Positions 10,389 through 18,794 of a stretch of 64,000 bases of DNA are shown here, piece by piece; within the stretch, counting starts at the first letter, position 1; each line of letters begins with the position of its first letter. The translations under genes were made by a program, and so were the position numbers. This DNA comes from Desulfocurvibacter africanus subsp. africanus DSM 2603 (GTDB lineage Bacteria; Desulfobacterota; Desulfovibrionia; Desulfovibrionales; Desulfovibrionaceae). Where the stretch lies: assembly GCF_000422545.1 (NCBI RefSeq), contig NZ_AULZ01000008.1:143654-207653 (forward strand), given 5' to 3'. The notes below the pieces were generated by a model that saw only the letters and a list, made by a program, of their open reading frames with translations, was not told the origin of the DNA and ran no database searches.

Positions 10389-10619
10389 AGATACCTCCAG
10401 GCTCCTCTGACGAAAATTTACGTGTCAATACCAGAACGGAATCGTAATGACAACTCCGGCTCTGGCCTCTGGCCGTGTTTTCTCCCTCCAGTGTTCGCAG
10501 CATGCCCCGTCGGTTTTCGTGTCGGGGCAACGTCAGCGCGGCACATGGGTCGGGACGCGACGATGGTCAAATAAAATCCAGGGAGCGTATTGCCTCGACG
10601 GGATGAACTATTGATTGAT

Positions 10620-11936
10620 CTACGCCAATGCCGACAGGTCGTACGCGCCTGCCTCCTCCACCATGGCCTTGACCGTGCGCCCAGGGGCCACTCCCGGCCC
10701 GCTCACATAGACCACGCCGTCCACCTCCGGGGCCTGAAACCAAGCCCGTCCGATGTGCAGGCCCGGCCAATCAGGGCTCGGCTCGTCCACGAGCACGTCC
10801 AATTCCTGCCCGACATAGCCGGCCATGAGCTCCTCGCTGATTTCCTCCTGGGCTTCCATGAGCAGGCGCACGCGCTCCTGCTTGATATCCTCGTCCACCT
10901 GGCCTTCCATGCCCGCCGCTGCGGTGCCTTCCTCGGGCCAGTAGGGAAAAACTCCCAGGTGGGTCAGGCGCGCCTTGCGCACGAAATCCAGCAGGGCCTG
11001 GAAGTGTTCCTGGGTTTCGCCTGGGAAGCCGGCGATAAGGCTCGTGCGTATGGCCGCCTCGGGGAAGCGTTCACGCACGCGGTCCAGCACGCGCCAGGGA
11101 TCGCGGGCGAAAGGCCGCCCCATGCGCGAAAGGATCTCGGGGTGCGCGTGCTGCAGCGGAATGTCGAAGTAGGGGAGCAGAGGCGCTCCGGCCGTACGCA
11201 GAAAGGAAAGCAGCTCGTCGGTAAGGCCGGCGGGATAGAGATACATGAGACGCAGGCGCGCCAGGCCGGACAGCGGCAGCAATTGCTCCAGCAAGCGGAT
11301 CAGGCCATCGGATCCCTCGGCCTCCCGGCCGTAGGCGGTCAAATCCTGAGCCACGAGCACAAGCTCGCTCACGCCCCTGTCCAGGAGCATGCGCGCCTCG
11401 ACCAGCAACCGATCCGCCGGCTCGCTGCGCAACTTTCCGCGGATCGACGGGATGGTGCAGAAGGAGCATGCGTGGGAGCAGCCCTCGCTGACCTTGAGGT
11501 AGGCGTAGCTGACGGGTCCGCCAAAACGCGCCGGCCAAGCCGCGAGCTCCGGCCCCTGCGCCAGGCCCCGGCGCTGCAAGGCTTCGGAGACCATGCTCGG
11601 CCAGTGGTCCATGGCGTCCAGGGGCAGCCACAAGTCCACCTCGGGCATCTCCGGCGACAGCTCGCCGGCATAGCGGCTGACCAGGCAGCCGGCCACGGCC
11701 AAAAGCGGCCGGTTCCGGGCGTCTGCCTCTCCGGCCGCCGAAGCGGCGTCGAGCACGGCCTGCAACGATTCCTCCACCGCGGGCCGGATGAATCCGCAGG
11801 TGTTTATAAAAATAAGCTGCGCATCCTCGGGCTTGTCCACGGGGCACACCTTGCCCAGAGCGCCGAGCAGCCGTTCGGAGTCCACGCGGGTCTTGGGACA
11901 GCCCAAGCTTACACTGTATATTTTTAGGGTTGGCAT
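10620..11936 (-). CDS. rimO: Ribosomal protein S12 methylthiotransferase RimO
   Basis: Radical SAM enzyme that adds a methylthio group to the conserved aspartate of ribosomal protein S12. Domains in order are the N-terminal UPF0004/MTTase domain (SLGCPKTRVDSE near the start), the radical SAM core with CSHACSFCTIP near residue 145, and a C-terminal TRAM domain. The start chosen is ATG at 11936, giving MPTLKIYS and 438 residues, with AGCAGG in front; the frame is open for 18 further codons without support. It lies upstream of rpsA on the same strand, with a 231-base gap. Confidence 0.95.
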   Translation of the reverse strand: MPTLKIYSVSLGCPKTRVDSERLLGALGKVCPVDKPEDAQLIFINTCGFIRPAVEESLQAVLDAASAAGEADARNRPLLAVAGCLVSRYAGELSPEMPEVDLWLPLDAMDHWPSMVSEALQRRGLAQGPELAAWPARFGGPVSYAYLKVSEGCSHACSFCTIPSIRGKLRSEPADRLLVEARMLLDRGVSELVLVAQDLTAYGREAEGSDGLIRLLEQLLPLSGLARLRLMYLYPAGLTDELLSFLRTAGAPLLPYFDIPLQHAHPEILSRMGRPFARDPWRVLDRVRERFPEAAIRTSLIAGFPGETQEHFQALLDFVRKARLTHLGVFPYWPEEGTAAAGMEGQVDEDIKQERVRLLMEAQEEISEELMAGYVGQELDVLVDEPSPDWPGLHIGRAWFQAPEVDGVVYVSGPGVAPGRTVKAMVEEAGAYDLSALA

Positions 11937-12116
11937 GTTTGGCCTGCTTTCAAAAAGAGATTTTTTTACATCATGTCCCACGGGCTGCAAAGGCTTTTCA
12001 TGCTCTCCTGGGCCACAGCCATGGTCCGCACCCGCAATAGGGCTACACTTGATTCCCCAAGCCTTTCACTGCTACACTGTAGCGCCTTGGATTGTGGTCA
12101 AGGACGCCGGTTTCCA

Positions 12117-12584
12117 ATGATTCAATCGCCGAGCATCACCTCTGACTGCAACCGCAATTTTTGTGCCCGCAAGGGATGTCTCCCAAAGACACCCGGCCGG
12201 CATTTCCGCGAGGAAGGAGAATCCCTGTGCGACGGGCGGCCCCTGTCCCTTCCAGGCCAACTGCCTACCGGCGCCAAATCCGAGGCCATGCACTCCCTAG
12301 TGGACACGCTGAGCCGGCTGCAAGACCTCAAACTTTACACCCTTCCAGGCTTTAACGCCAAGGGCGAGTTGACAAATATGGTCGAGAAGCGCCGCGACAT
12401 CACCAAGCGCGCCCGTATGGCGAGCGAGTACAATTTCGTCTGGCCCACCCAAGGCCACGCCGGCGATATGAATGCCAATGCAATGGCGCAGAAAAGCCGG
12501 TTGGGCATGGATGCCAAGCGAGTCTTGTCCCTGCGCCCGGTCCTGAGCATGCCCGCTGTCACTGACGAAGACCCGGGCGCATAA
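12117..12584 (+). CDS. Hypothetical protein, doubtful
   Basis: An open frame without recognisable family runs through a region otherwise empty of genes. The frame extends from 11973, but the codons before about 12117 look non-coding. From residue 58 on (ATG at 12288) the product is more protein-like, with a basic helical stretch (MVEKRRDITKRARM) and no membrane segment or cysteine motif. No clear ribosome binding site supports the ATG at 12117; a GAGG lies very close to the ATG at 12288. It ends 17 bases before rdgB and could be an upstream partner of it, or a chance frame. Confidence 0.35.
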   Translation: MIQSPSITSDCNRNFCARKGCLPKTPGRHFREEGESLCDGRPLSLPGQLPTGAKSEAMHSLVDTLSRLQDLKLYTLPGFNAKGELTNMVEKRRDITKRARMASEYNFVWPTQGHAGDMNANAMAQKSRLGMDAKRVLSLRPVLSMPAVTDEDPGA

Positions 12585-12601
12585 CGAATTTGGGGGGCAG
12601 C

Positions 12602-13240
12602 GTGCAAAAAATCGTACTGGCCACGCGCAACCGAGGCAAGATCGCCGAACTGTCGGCCATGCTCGGACCGCTGGATGTCGAAGTCGTGGGCCTGGACGCC
12701 TTTCCCGAGATCGGCGAGATCCAGGAGACAGGCAAGACCTTCGAGGAGAACGCGCTCATCAAGGCCCGGGCGGTATGCCAAGCCACCGGACTGCCGGCTC
12801 TGGCCGACGATTCGGGCCTGGTGGTGGACGCCCTGGCCGGCGCGCCGGGCGTATACTCGGCCCGCTTCGCCGGCGAACGCGCCACCGACGCGGACAACAA
12901 TGCCAAGCTCCTGCGCGAGATGGCCACGGTCCCGCCCGAGCGCCGCTCCGCCCATTTCGTATGCGTGGTGGCTGCCGTGGCTCCCAACGGAGCCACGGTA
13001 ACCGCGCGTGGCACTTGGGACGGCGAGATAGCCCGAAAGCCCAAGGGCCAGGGCGGTTTCGGCTACGATCCACTCTTCCTGGACCCCGAACTTGGCATGT
13101 CGGCGGCCGAACTCGGTCCGGAACAAAAAAACGCACGCAGCCATCGGGGCAGAGCCCTGCGCAAGCTCATGGATATTTGGCCCGATTTTTGGAAAAAGAT
13201 TTCAGCCTCACCGGGCTCCCAAGGAGCAACGGAGGGCTGA
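12602..13240 (+). CDS. rdgB: XTP/dITP diphosphatase (RdgB/HAM1)
   Basis: Cytoplasmic house-cleaning pyrophosphatase that hydrolyses non-canonical purine nucleotides (ITP, dITP, XTP) to monophosphates. Conserved blocks are LATRNRGKIAEL at the N-terminus (the SxNxxK-type nucleotide-binding motif, here with T-R-N), ALADDSGLVVDAL near residue 68 and GGFGYDPLF near 150. I take GTG at 12602 as start because GGGGGGC lies just upstream; a TTG at 12590 falls inside that ribosome binding site. This gives 212 residues. It is followed 52 bases later by glmS. Confidence 0.94.
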   Translation: MQKIVLATRNRGKIAELSAMLGPLDVEVVGLDAFPEIGEIQETGKTFEENALIKARAVCQATGLPALADDSGLVVDALAGAPGVYSARFAGERATDADNNAKLLREMATVPPERRSAHFVCVVAAVAPNGATVTARGTWDGEIARKPKGQGGFGYDPLFLDPELGMSAAELGPEQKNARSHRGRALRKLMDIWPDFWKKISASPGSQGATEG

Positions 13241-13292
13241 GGCTTGAGCGTATTCAATCAGCGAACCCTATCACTCCCTGGAGTGCAGCATC

Positions 13293-15119
13293 ATGTGCGG
13301 CATCATCGCCTATTGCGGGCATAGGCCCGCGGCTCCCGTCATCCTCGAAGGCCTCAAGCGCCTGGAATACCGTGGTTACGACTCCGCCGGGCTGGCCGTG
13401 CCCCAGGGCGGCGCGCTGCGCGTGGTGCGCAAGCCCGGCAAGCTCGCGGAGCTGGAAAAGGCCGTGCCCGAGGCCGGCAACATCATGAACGCCACCCACG
13501 GCATGGGCCATACGCGCTGGGCCACCCACGGCAGCCCGAGCGAGCGCAACGCCCACCCGCACCTCGACTGCAAGGGCAGCCTGGCGCTCGTGCACAACGG
13601 CATCATCGAGAACTACCAGGAAATCAAGACCGAGCTCGCGGCCACGGGCTACACTTTCTCCTCGGACACCGACTCCGAGGTGCTGGCCAACCTCATCGCC
13701 GAAGGGCTCACGCACAAGGCGAGCGTGCCCGAGGCCATCTCCTGGGCCCTGTCACGGGCCGAAGGCGCTTACGCCATCGTCGTTATGCACAAGGACCACC
13801 CCGGTCAAATCTGGGGCGCGCGCCAGACCAGCCCGCTGGTCATGGGCCTTGGCGTGGGAGAGATCTTCCTGGCCTCGGACATCCCGGCTTTTCTGCCCTA
13901 TACGCGCGAAGTGGTCTTTCTGGAGGACGGCGAACTCGTGCAGATGGACGCCGGCTCCTGGAAGGTCATGGACGCCGCCACGCTCGCGCCCGTGGAAAAG
14001 CAGACCCACACCATCACCTGGGACGTGCAGTCGGCCCAAAAGGGTGGCTACAAGCATTTCATGCTCAAGGAGATCTTCGAGCAGCCGCGTGTCATCCACG
14101 ATTGCCTGCTGGGCCGCGTGGACCACGCCACCAACGAGGTGTCTCTGCCCGAGCTCGATGCCATGCCCGTGCCCAAGCGGCTGCACATCGTGGCCTGCGG
14201 CACCTCGTTCCACGCCGGCCTGTGGGGCAAGCAGCTCATCGAGTCCTGGGCCAAGGTGCCCGTGAACGTGGAGATCGCCAGCGAATTCCGCTACCGCCAG
14301 CCCATCCTGGAGCCCGAGGACATGGTCCTGGCCATCAGCCAGTCAGGCGAGACCATCGACACCCTGGCCGGCCTGCGTCTGGCCAAGGAGCAGGGCGTCA
14401 AGGTCGTGGGCCTGTGCAACGTGGTGGGTTCGACCATCGCCCGCGAGTCCAACTACGTGGTCTACACCCAGGCCGGCCCGGAGATCAGCGTGGCCTCCAC
14501 CAAGGCCATGTGCAGCCAGCTGACTTTGCTCACGCTGCTGGCCCTGTACTGGAGCCGGCGCAAGGGGCTCATGGCCGACGACGAGCGCAAAAAGGCCATG
14601 CGCGGCCTGCTGGGCCTGCCCGAGGTGCTGGAGGCCAGCCTGCCGGCCATGCGCGACAAGGCCCGCTTCCTCGCGCGCACCTACTCCGAGGCTAAGAGCT
14701 TCTTCTACCTGGGCCGCGGCCTGTGCTACCCGCTGGCCCTGGAGGGCGCGCTCAAGCTCAAGGAGATCTCCTACATCCACGCCGAGGGCTATGCCTCCGG
14801 CGAGATGAAGCACGGCCCCATCGCCCTGGTGGACCCGAAATTCCCGACGTTCGCCCTGGCGCTCAACGACGCCCTCTACCCCAAGGTCAAGTCCAACCTC
14901 ATCGAGGTGCAGGCGCGCGGCGGCAAGATCATCGCCCTCACCCACCCCGGCCTGGACCTGAGCGTGGATCATCCCTGGCTGCTGCCCGAGGTCTGGGGCC
15001 CGCTGAACGCCTTTTTGGCCCTACCGGCCCTGCAGCTCTTCGCCTACGAGGTGGCCGACTACCTGGGCAAGGACGTGGACCAGCCCAGGAACCTGGCCAA
15101 GAGCGTCACCGTGGAATAA
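13293..15119 (+). CDS. glmS: Glutamine-fructose-6-phosphate aminotransferase (isomerising)
   Basis: First enzyme of UDP-GlcNAc synthesis; makes glucosamine-6-phosphate from fructose-6-phosphate and glutamine. The 608-residue protein has an N-terminal glutaminase domain starting MCGIIAYCG, whose Cys2 becomes the catalytic N-terminus after methionine removal, with RWATHG and HNGIIENY, and then two SIS sugar-isomerase domains (about 285-425 and 460-595) ending in the usual KSVTVE. Length is standard. The ATG has CTGGAG nine bases upstream. No glmS ribozyme-like leader is evident in the short upstream gap. Confidence 0.97.
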   Translation: MCGIIAYCGHRPAAPVILEGLKRLEYRGYDSAGLAVPQGGALRVVRKPGKLAELEKAVPEAGNIMNATHGMGHTRWATHGSPSERNAHPHLDCKGSLALVHNGIIENYQEIKTELAATGYTFSSDTDSEVLANLIAEGLTHKASVPEAISWALSRAEGAYAIVVMHKDHPGQIWGARQTSPLVMGLGVGEIFLASDIPAFLPYTREVVFLEDGELVQMDAGSWKVMDAATLAPVEKQTHTITWDVQSAQKGGYKHFMLKEIFEQPRVIHDCLLGRVDHATNEVSLPELDAMPVPKRLHIVACGTSFHAGLWGKQLIESWAKVPVNVEIASEFRYRQPILEPEDMVLAISQSGETIDTLAGLRLAKEQGVKVVGLCNVVGSTIARESNYVVYTQAGPEISVASTKAMCSQLTLLTLLALYWSRRKGLMADDERKKAMRGLLGLPEVLEASLPAMRDKARFLARTYSEAKSFFYLGRGLCYPLALEGALKLKEISYIHAEGYASGEMKHGPIALVDPKFPTFALALNDALYPKVKSNLIEVQARGGKIIALTHPGLDLSVDHPWLLPEVWGPLNAFLALPALQLFAYEVADYLGKDVDQPRNLAKSVTVE

Positions 15120-15120
15120 C

Positions 15121-16902
15121 ATGCGCGTACCGGAACCGTTCGCGCCGCGGCTCATCCCGGCCATTTTTCTTTGCGTTTTGCTGAACCTGCTCATGACTTG
15201 GCCAGGCAACGGTCAAGCCTGGGCAGCCACGGCGGCAACGAGCTATAAGGCCGGCTGGCACGCCTTCCACTCCCTGCTCAAGAACCAGGACAAGGCAAGC
15301 CAGCGCAGCGCATGGTCCCAGGTTGAGGAGCATTTCCGCCGAGCATATGCCGGTGATCCCGAAGGCTCCTACGCTCCCAAATCCCTCTTCTATCTGGGCC
15401 GGGTCCATGAAGAGCTGGGCCTGCGTTCCAACCGCAAGGACGATTTCATCAGGGCCGTGGACTATTTCCAGCGCATGTCCACGCGCTTTCCGAATCATGC
15501 CTGGACCGACGACTCCCTTCTGCGCAAGGCCAAAATCAATCTGGAACGCTTGGGCGAGAAGGATTTGGCCTACGTGGACCTGCTGCTTATCGTGCACAAC
15601 CACAAGAAAGGTGACATGCACGCGCAGGCCCAGGCCATGCTCCTGGATCTGGACCGAAAAAACGCCGGCTTGCCACCGCAAGCCCCGGCCCTGCAGCCGG
15701 TCATGTCCGGCCCGCCTTCGGCCAGGGCCTCGGGCGTGGTGCGGCCCGAAGTGAAGACCATAGGGCTTGCCAGCCTGAACGACATCCGCCATCGCAGTTC
15801 CAGCGATTACACGCGCGTGGTCATCGACGTGGACGCCGAAGTCGAGTTTCGCTATCAGCTGCTGCAGCCCAACGCCTCCCAGGGTCTGCCGCACCGACTG
15901 TTCATCGACCTGCAGTCGACCAAACTCGCCGGAGGCCCCGCGCGCACCCTGAGTGTGAGCGACGGCATCCTCTCCGGCATCCGCGCGGCGCAGAATCAAC
16001 CCGACGTGGCCCGCGTGGTGCTCGATTTCCAGGATCTCCAAAACTACCACGTATTCACCCTGCCCGATCCCTACCGGGTAGTGGTGGACGTCTATGCGAC
16101 GGAGCGAAAGCCCCAGGCGCTGGCCCAGGCCAAGCCCGTGCAGGGCGCGGCGGCCGGAGACGTGCCCCTTGCCGTATCCGCATCTCCGGGGGCGGTGGGC
16201 GAGCTGATCGAGCAGCTGGGGCTCACGGTGCATACGGTCATGATCGACGCCGGCCACGGCGGCAAGGACCCGGGGGCCGTGGCCTATGGCCTCAAGGAAA
16301 AAAACATCGTGCTCTCGCTGGCCCTCAAGGTGGGCCAGCGACTTAAATCCAAGGGCTTCAACGTGATCTACACGCGCACCACGGACGTGTTCATCCCCCT
16401 GGAAGAGCGCACGGCCATGGCCAACGTGCAGAAGGCCGACATGTTCGTGTCCATCCACGTCAACGCCAACCGCAAAACTGAAATCCACGGCCTGGAGACA
16501 TACTCCTTGAACCTGGCCAGGACACAGGATGCCGTGCGCGTGGCCGCGCGCGAGAACGCGGTTTCGGAGAAGCGCATCTCGGACCTGCAAGTCATCCTGA
16601 CCGACCTCATGCTCAACTCCAAGGTGCGTGAGTCAACGGACCTGGCCAAGTTCGTGCAAAGCGCCACTATCGCCTCGGTAAAAAGGTCCTACAACCTGAA
16701 GGACCACGGTACGCGCGAGGCGCCGTTCTATGTGCTCATGGGCGCCAAGATGCCCTCCATCCTCGTGGAAGCCGGCTACCTGACCAATAAGAACGAAGCG
16801 AACAGGCTCAGAAACCCGCGCTACCAGGACATGCTGGCCGACGGCATCGTGCAGGGCGTTCTGGAATACAAGAAGAAGATCGAGCGCTACGCGAGTTTGT
16901 AA
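15121..16902 (+). CDS. N-acetylmuramoyl-L-alanine amidase with AMIN domain
   Basis: Exported zinc amidase that cleaves peptide stems from murein, typically at the division septum. A signal peptide occupies about residues 1-40; a TPR-like helical region follows (45-180); an AMIN targeting domain lies at about 215-330; the Amidase_3 catalytic domain (about 375-590) has MIDAGHGGKDPGA, the glutamate of KEKNIVLSLA, SIHVNAN and ILVEAGYLTN. The extra helical region makes it longer (593) than E. coli AmiC (about 417). It begins one base after the glmS stop, so the two are probably co-transcribed. Family-B and family-A repeats follow the stop. Confidence 0.93.
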   Translation: MRVPEPFAPRLIPAIFLCVLLNLLMTWPGNGQAWAATAATSYKAGWHAFHSLLKNQDKASQRSAWSQVEEHFRRAYAGDPEGSYAPKSLFYLGRVHEELGLRSNRKDDFIRAVDYFQRMSTRFPNHAWTDDSLLRKAKINLERLGEKDLAYVDLLLIVHNHKKGDMHAQAQAMLLDLDRKNAGLPPQAPALQPVMSGPPSARASGVVRPEVKTIGLASLNDIRHRSSSDYTRVVIDVDAEVEFRYQLLQPNASQGLPHRLFIDLQSTKLAGGPARTLSVSDGILSGIRAAQNQPDVARVVLDFQDLQNYHVFTLPDPYRVVVDVYATERKPQALAQAKPVQGAAAGDVPLAVSASPGAVGELIEQLGLTVHTVMIDAGHGGKDPGAVAYGLKEKNIVLSLALKVGQRLKSKGFNVIYTRTTDVFIPLEERTAMANVQKADMFVSIHVNANRKTEIHGLETYSLNLARTQDAVRVAARENAVSEKRISDLQVILTDLMLNSKVRESTDLAKFVQSATIASVKRSYNLKDHGTREAPFYVLMGAKMPSILVEAGYLTNKNEANRLRNPRYQDMLADGIVQGVLEYKKKIERYASL

Positions 16903-16920
16903 GACAATTCGCGGATGAAT

Positions 16921-16989
16921 CGGGAAAGGGCTTTGCCCTCTCCCGAACCCTCACCCACCAGGGAACTCGGCCCCCTGGACCCCGCATTC
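16921..16989 (+). repeat. Family-B paired-hairpin repeat, copy 1
   Basis: Two hairpins in a row: GGGAAAGGG pairing with CCCTCTCCC, then CCAGGG pairing with CCCTGG, ending in TGGACCCC. The same arrangement is at 55231, 48660 (inverted) and, more diverged, 26346 and 22033. This copy starts 18 bases after the amidase stop and may act as a 3' transcript end. Further small hairpins follow, including a perfect 9-bp one (CAATAGTGC/GCACTATTG) near 17005-17030. Confidence 0.75.
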
Positions 16990-17139
16990 CGAGACGGCCG
17001 GAGGACAATAGTGCAGGACAGCACTATTGGACGTCGCCGCCTTGGATGACGCCCGCAGGGCGAGGGCCAGGACGGCCCGAGTCAACCGGCCATCTCGACG
17101 TAGAGCCAACTACATAGGATTTGAAAAGGTTGTGTTCTC

Positions 17140-17268
17140 TAGAGCAGATTGCTTTTAAGACGCCCGCTTCGGCGTTGACGGCGCAAGTGAATTGCGCCTA
17201 CGCCGAAGCTAGCGGCAAGCCATGCCGACGCATGGCTTGCAGAGCATTTTCAAAAGCAAAATGCTCTA
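17140..17268 (+). repeat. Family-A structured repeat, copy 1 (complete, 129 bp)
   Basis: Ends are imperfect terminal inverted repeats, TAGAGCAGATTGCTTTTAA on the left and TAGAGCATTTTGCTTTTGA read inwards from the right. Three hairpins lie inside: an outer 10-bp stem 17166-17175/17200-17209 enclosing a 7-bp stem 17180-17186/17192-17198; a perfect 11-bp stem 17215-17225/17230-17240; and a perfect 10-bp stem 17241-17250/17258-17267. It sits between the convergent amidase and ABC permease genes. It encodes nothing visible. Other copies are at 26413, 44680 and 63879. Confidence 0.93.
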
Positions 17269-17275
17269 AGACGTC

Positions 17276-18046
17276 TCAGCGCCGTCCCTGGTAGCGCCAA
17301 GCGCAGACCAGGCGCTCCAGCAGGTCCGTTCCCTCGTAGAGCAGCACGCCCAAAAGCGACATGCCGAAGATGCCGCTGAACATGCGCAGGTAATCCAGAC
17401 TGCCCCACGAATCGATGATCAGGTAGCCCAGGCCAGTCTGTGTGGCGAAAGACTCCACGAAGAACAGCACTGCCACGCTGACGCCCGTGCCCAGGCGCAG
17501 GGCCGTGAAGCCGTGCGGCAGGGCCGCGGGCAGCAGCACATCCAGGAACACGCGTAACTTGCCTGCCCCCAGGGAAGTCACCGAGTCGATATGCTTGTGG
17601 TGCACGCCGCGCACGCCGTCGCGGGTCGTGACCAGGATCTGGTAGGCCAGGATGAGCGCGATCATGGCTATCTTGGAGGCGTCGCCCAGACCAAGCAGGA
17701 GCAGGAAGATCGGCAGGAGCACGATCTTGGGGATGGGATATGTCAGGGACACGAAGGGCGACAGGAGCGCGTCGATGCGGCGGCTGCCGCCCATGAGGAT
17801 GCCCAGCGGAAAGGCGATCAACCAGGCCAGCAGCATGGCCGACACGGCCCGATACGCGCTGGTCCCGAAGTGTCGCCAGAAAGCAGCCGTGAGCGCGTCG
17901 CGACCAAAGGCGGCCAAGGCTGCCTCGGGCGGCGGCAGCACGCTGGAGCCCAGCACCTCGGCCAGGGCCTTCCAGGCCAACCCAAGCAGCAGCAGAGCCA
18001 GCAGGTAGCGGCCGATCTTGGCCGCGCGGGACCGCCACGAGCGCAT
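17276..18046 (-). CDS. ABC transporter permease, NitT/TauT type
   Basis: Inner-membrane permease of 256 residues with about six transmembrane segments and the BPD_transp_1 coupling loop (near residues 150-185, ending in LPAALPHGFTALRLG, the EAA-type motif). It resembles SsuC/TauC/NrtB permeases, which import sulfonates, taurine, nitrate or similar small compounds. The start is the ATG at 18046, overlapping the stop of the ATPase gene as TGATG. The gene is last in the order binding protein, ATPase, permease. Substrate cannot be read from the sequence. Confidence 0.88.
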   Translation of the reverse strand: MRSWRSRAAKIGRYLLALLLLGLAWKALAEVLGSSVLPPPEAALAAFGRDALTAAFWRHFGTSAYRAVSAMLLAWLIAFPLGILMGGSRRIDALLSPFVSLTYPIPKIVLLPIFLLLLGLGDASKIAMIALILAYQILVTTRDGVRGVHHKHIDSVTSLGAGKLRVFLDVLLPAALPHGFTALRLGTGVSVAVLFFVESFATQTGLGYLIIDSWGSLDYLRMFSGIFGMSLLGVLLYEGTDLLERLVCAWRYQGRR

Positions 18047-18783
18047 CAGAACAGCTCCTCCATGGCAGCGCGCACCCGGCGCACCAAGCCATAGAATTCC
18101 TCGCTGTTGCGGTAGCCCTCGCTGCCGAAGCCGGGGTTGTCGAAGCTGCCGGCCACACCGGCCGGGTCGCCGGCCAGGAGCAGGATGCGCCCGCCCAGGT
18201 AGACGGCCTCCTCCACGCTGTGCGTCACCAGCACGTAGGGCACCCCCCGCCTTCTCCACATGGCCAGAAGGGTCGCCTGCAACTTCTCGCGAGTGATGGC
18301 GTCCAAGGATGAGAACGGCTCGTCCAGCAACAGCGCGCGCGGGCTCATGACAAAGGCCCGCGCAATGGCCACGCGCTGCTGTTCGCCGCCCGAAAGACAG
18401 GCGGGCCAGTCGCGCTCACGGCCTTCCAAGCCTACCTCGACCAAGCCGGCTCGGGCGCGCTCGTTGCGCTCGGCACGTCCGATTCCGGCGATCTTCAGCC
18501 CCAGGGCCACGTTGTCCAGCACGCTCTTCCAGGGCAGCAGGCCGAAGTCCTGCAAGATGATGGCGGCATCGCCGATACCCTTGCGTACGGGCTTGCCGTC
18601 CAGCATCACCTCGCCAATGTCGGGCCGACTCAGACCGCAAAGCATATACAGCAGCGTGGTTTTGCCGCAGCCTGAAGGCCCGAGCACGGCCAGGCTCTCG
18701 CCCTGGCCAAGCCGCAGGGACACGTCGCGCAATATTTCACGGCCGCCCGAGAAGCGTTTACCGAGTCGCCTGGCTTCCAGCAT
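18046..18783 (-). CDS. ABC transporter ATPase, NitT/TauT type
   Basis: Cytoplasmic ATPase of 245 residues energising the adjacent permease. Walker A is GPSGCGKTT (near residue 34), the signature is LSGGEQQR, Walker B is LLLDEPFSSLD, and the H-loop is VLVTHSVEEA. It resembles SsuB/TauB/NrtD. The C-terminal 45 residues lie beyond the nucleotide-binding domain. It starts 12 bases after the binding-protein gene and overlaps the permease start by one base, so the three genes form a tight operon. Confidence 0.92.
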   Translation of the reverse strand: MLEARRLGKRFSGGREILRDVSLRLGQGESLAVLGPSGCGKTTLLYMLCGLSRPDIGEVMLDGKPVRKGIGDAAIILQDFGLLPWKSVLDNVALGLKIAGIGRAERNERARAGLVEVGLEGRERDWPACLSGGEQQRVAIARAFVMSPRALLLDEPFSSLDAITREKLQATLLAMWRRRGVPYVLVTHSVEEAVYLGGRILLLAGDPAGVAGSFDNPGFGSEGYRNSEEFYGLVRRVRAAMEELF

Positions 18784-18794
18784 GGCAGCGCGGC

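Noticed and set aside
8541..10574. Open frame of 677 codons on the plus strand opposite rpsA
   Set aside because: rpsA is unmistakable with six S1 repeats. The antisense frame has the Leu/Asp/His-rich composition typical of shadows.
10389..10619. Imperfect GCCCCGTCGG/CGTGTCGGGGC hairpin upstream of rpsA as S1 autoregulatory leader
   Set aside because: The stem has mismatches after six pairs and I cannot relate it to a known S1 leader; support is too weak.
10590..11927. Open frame of 445 codons on the plus strand opposite rimO
   Set aside because: RimO has its radical SAM motif on the minus strand; the other frame has no recognisable domain or ribosome binding site.
13241..13292. glmS ribozyme or riboswitch upstream of glmS
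   Set aside because: The gap to rdgB is only 52 bases, too short for the ribozyme, and shows no such motif.
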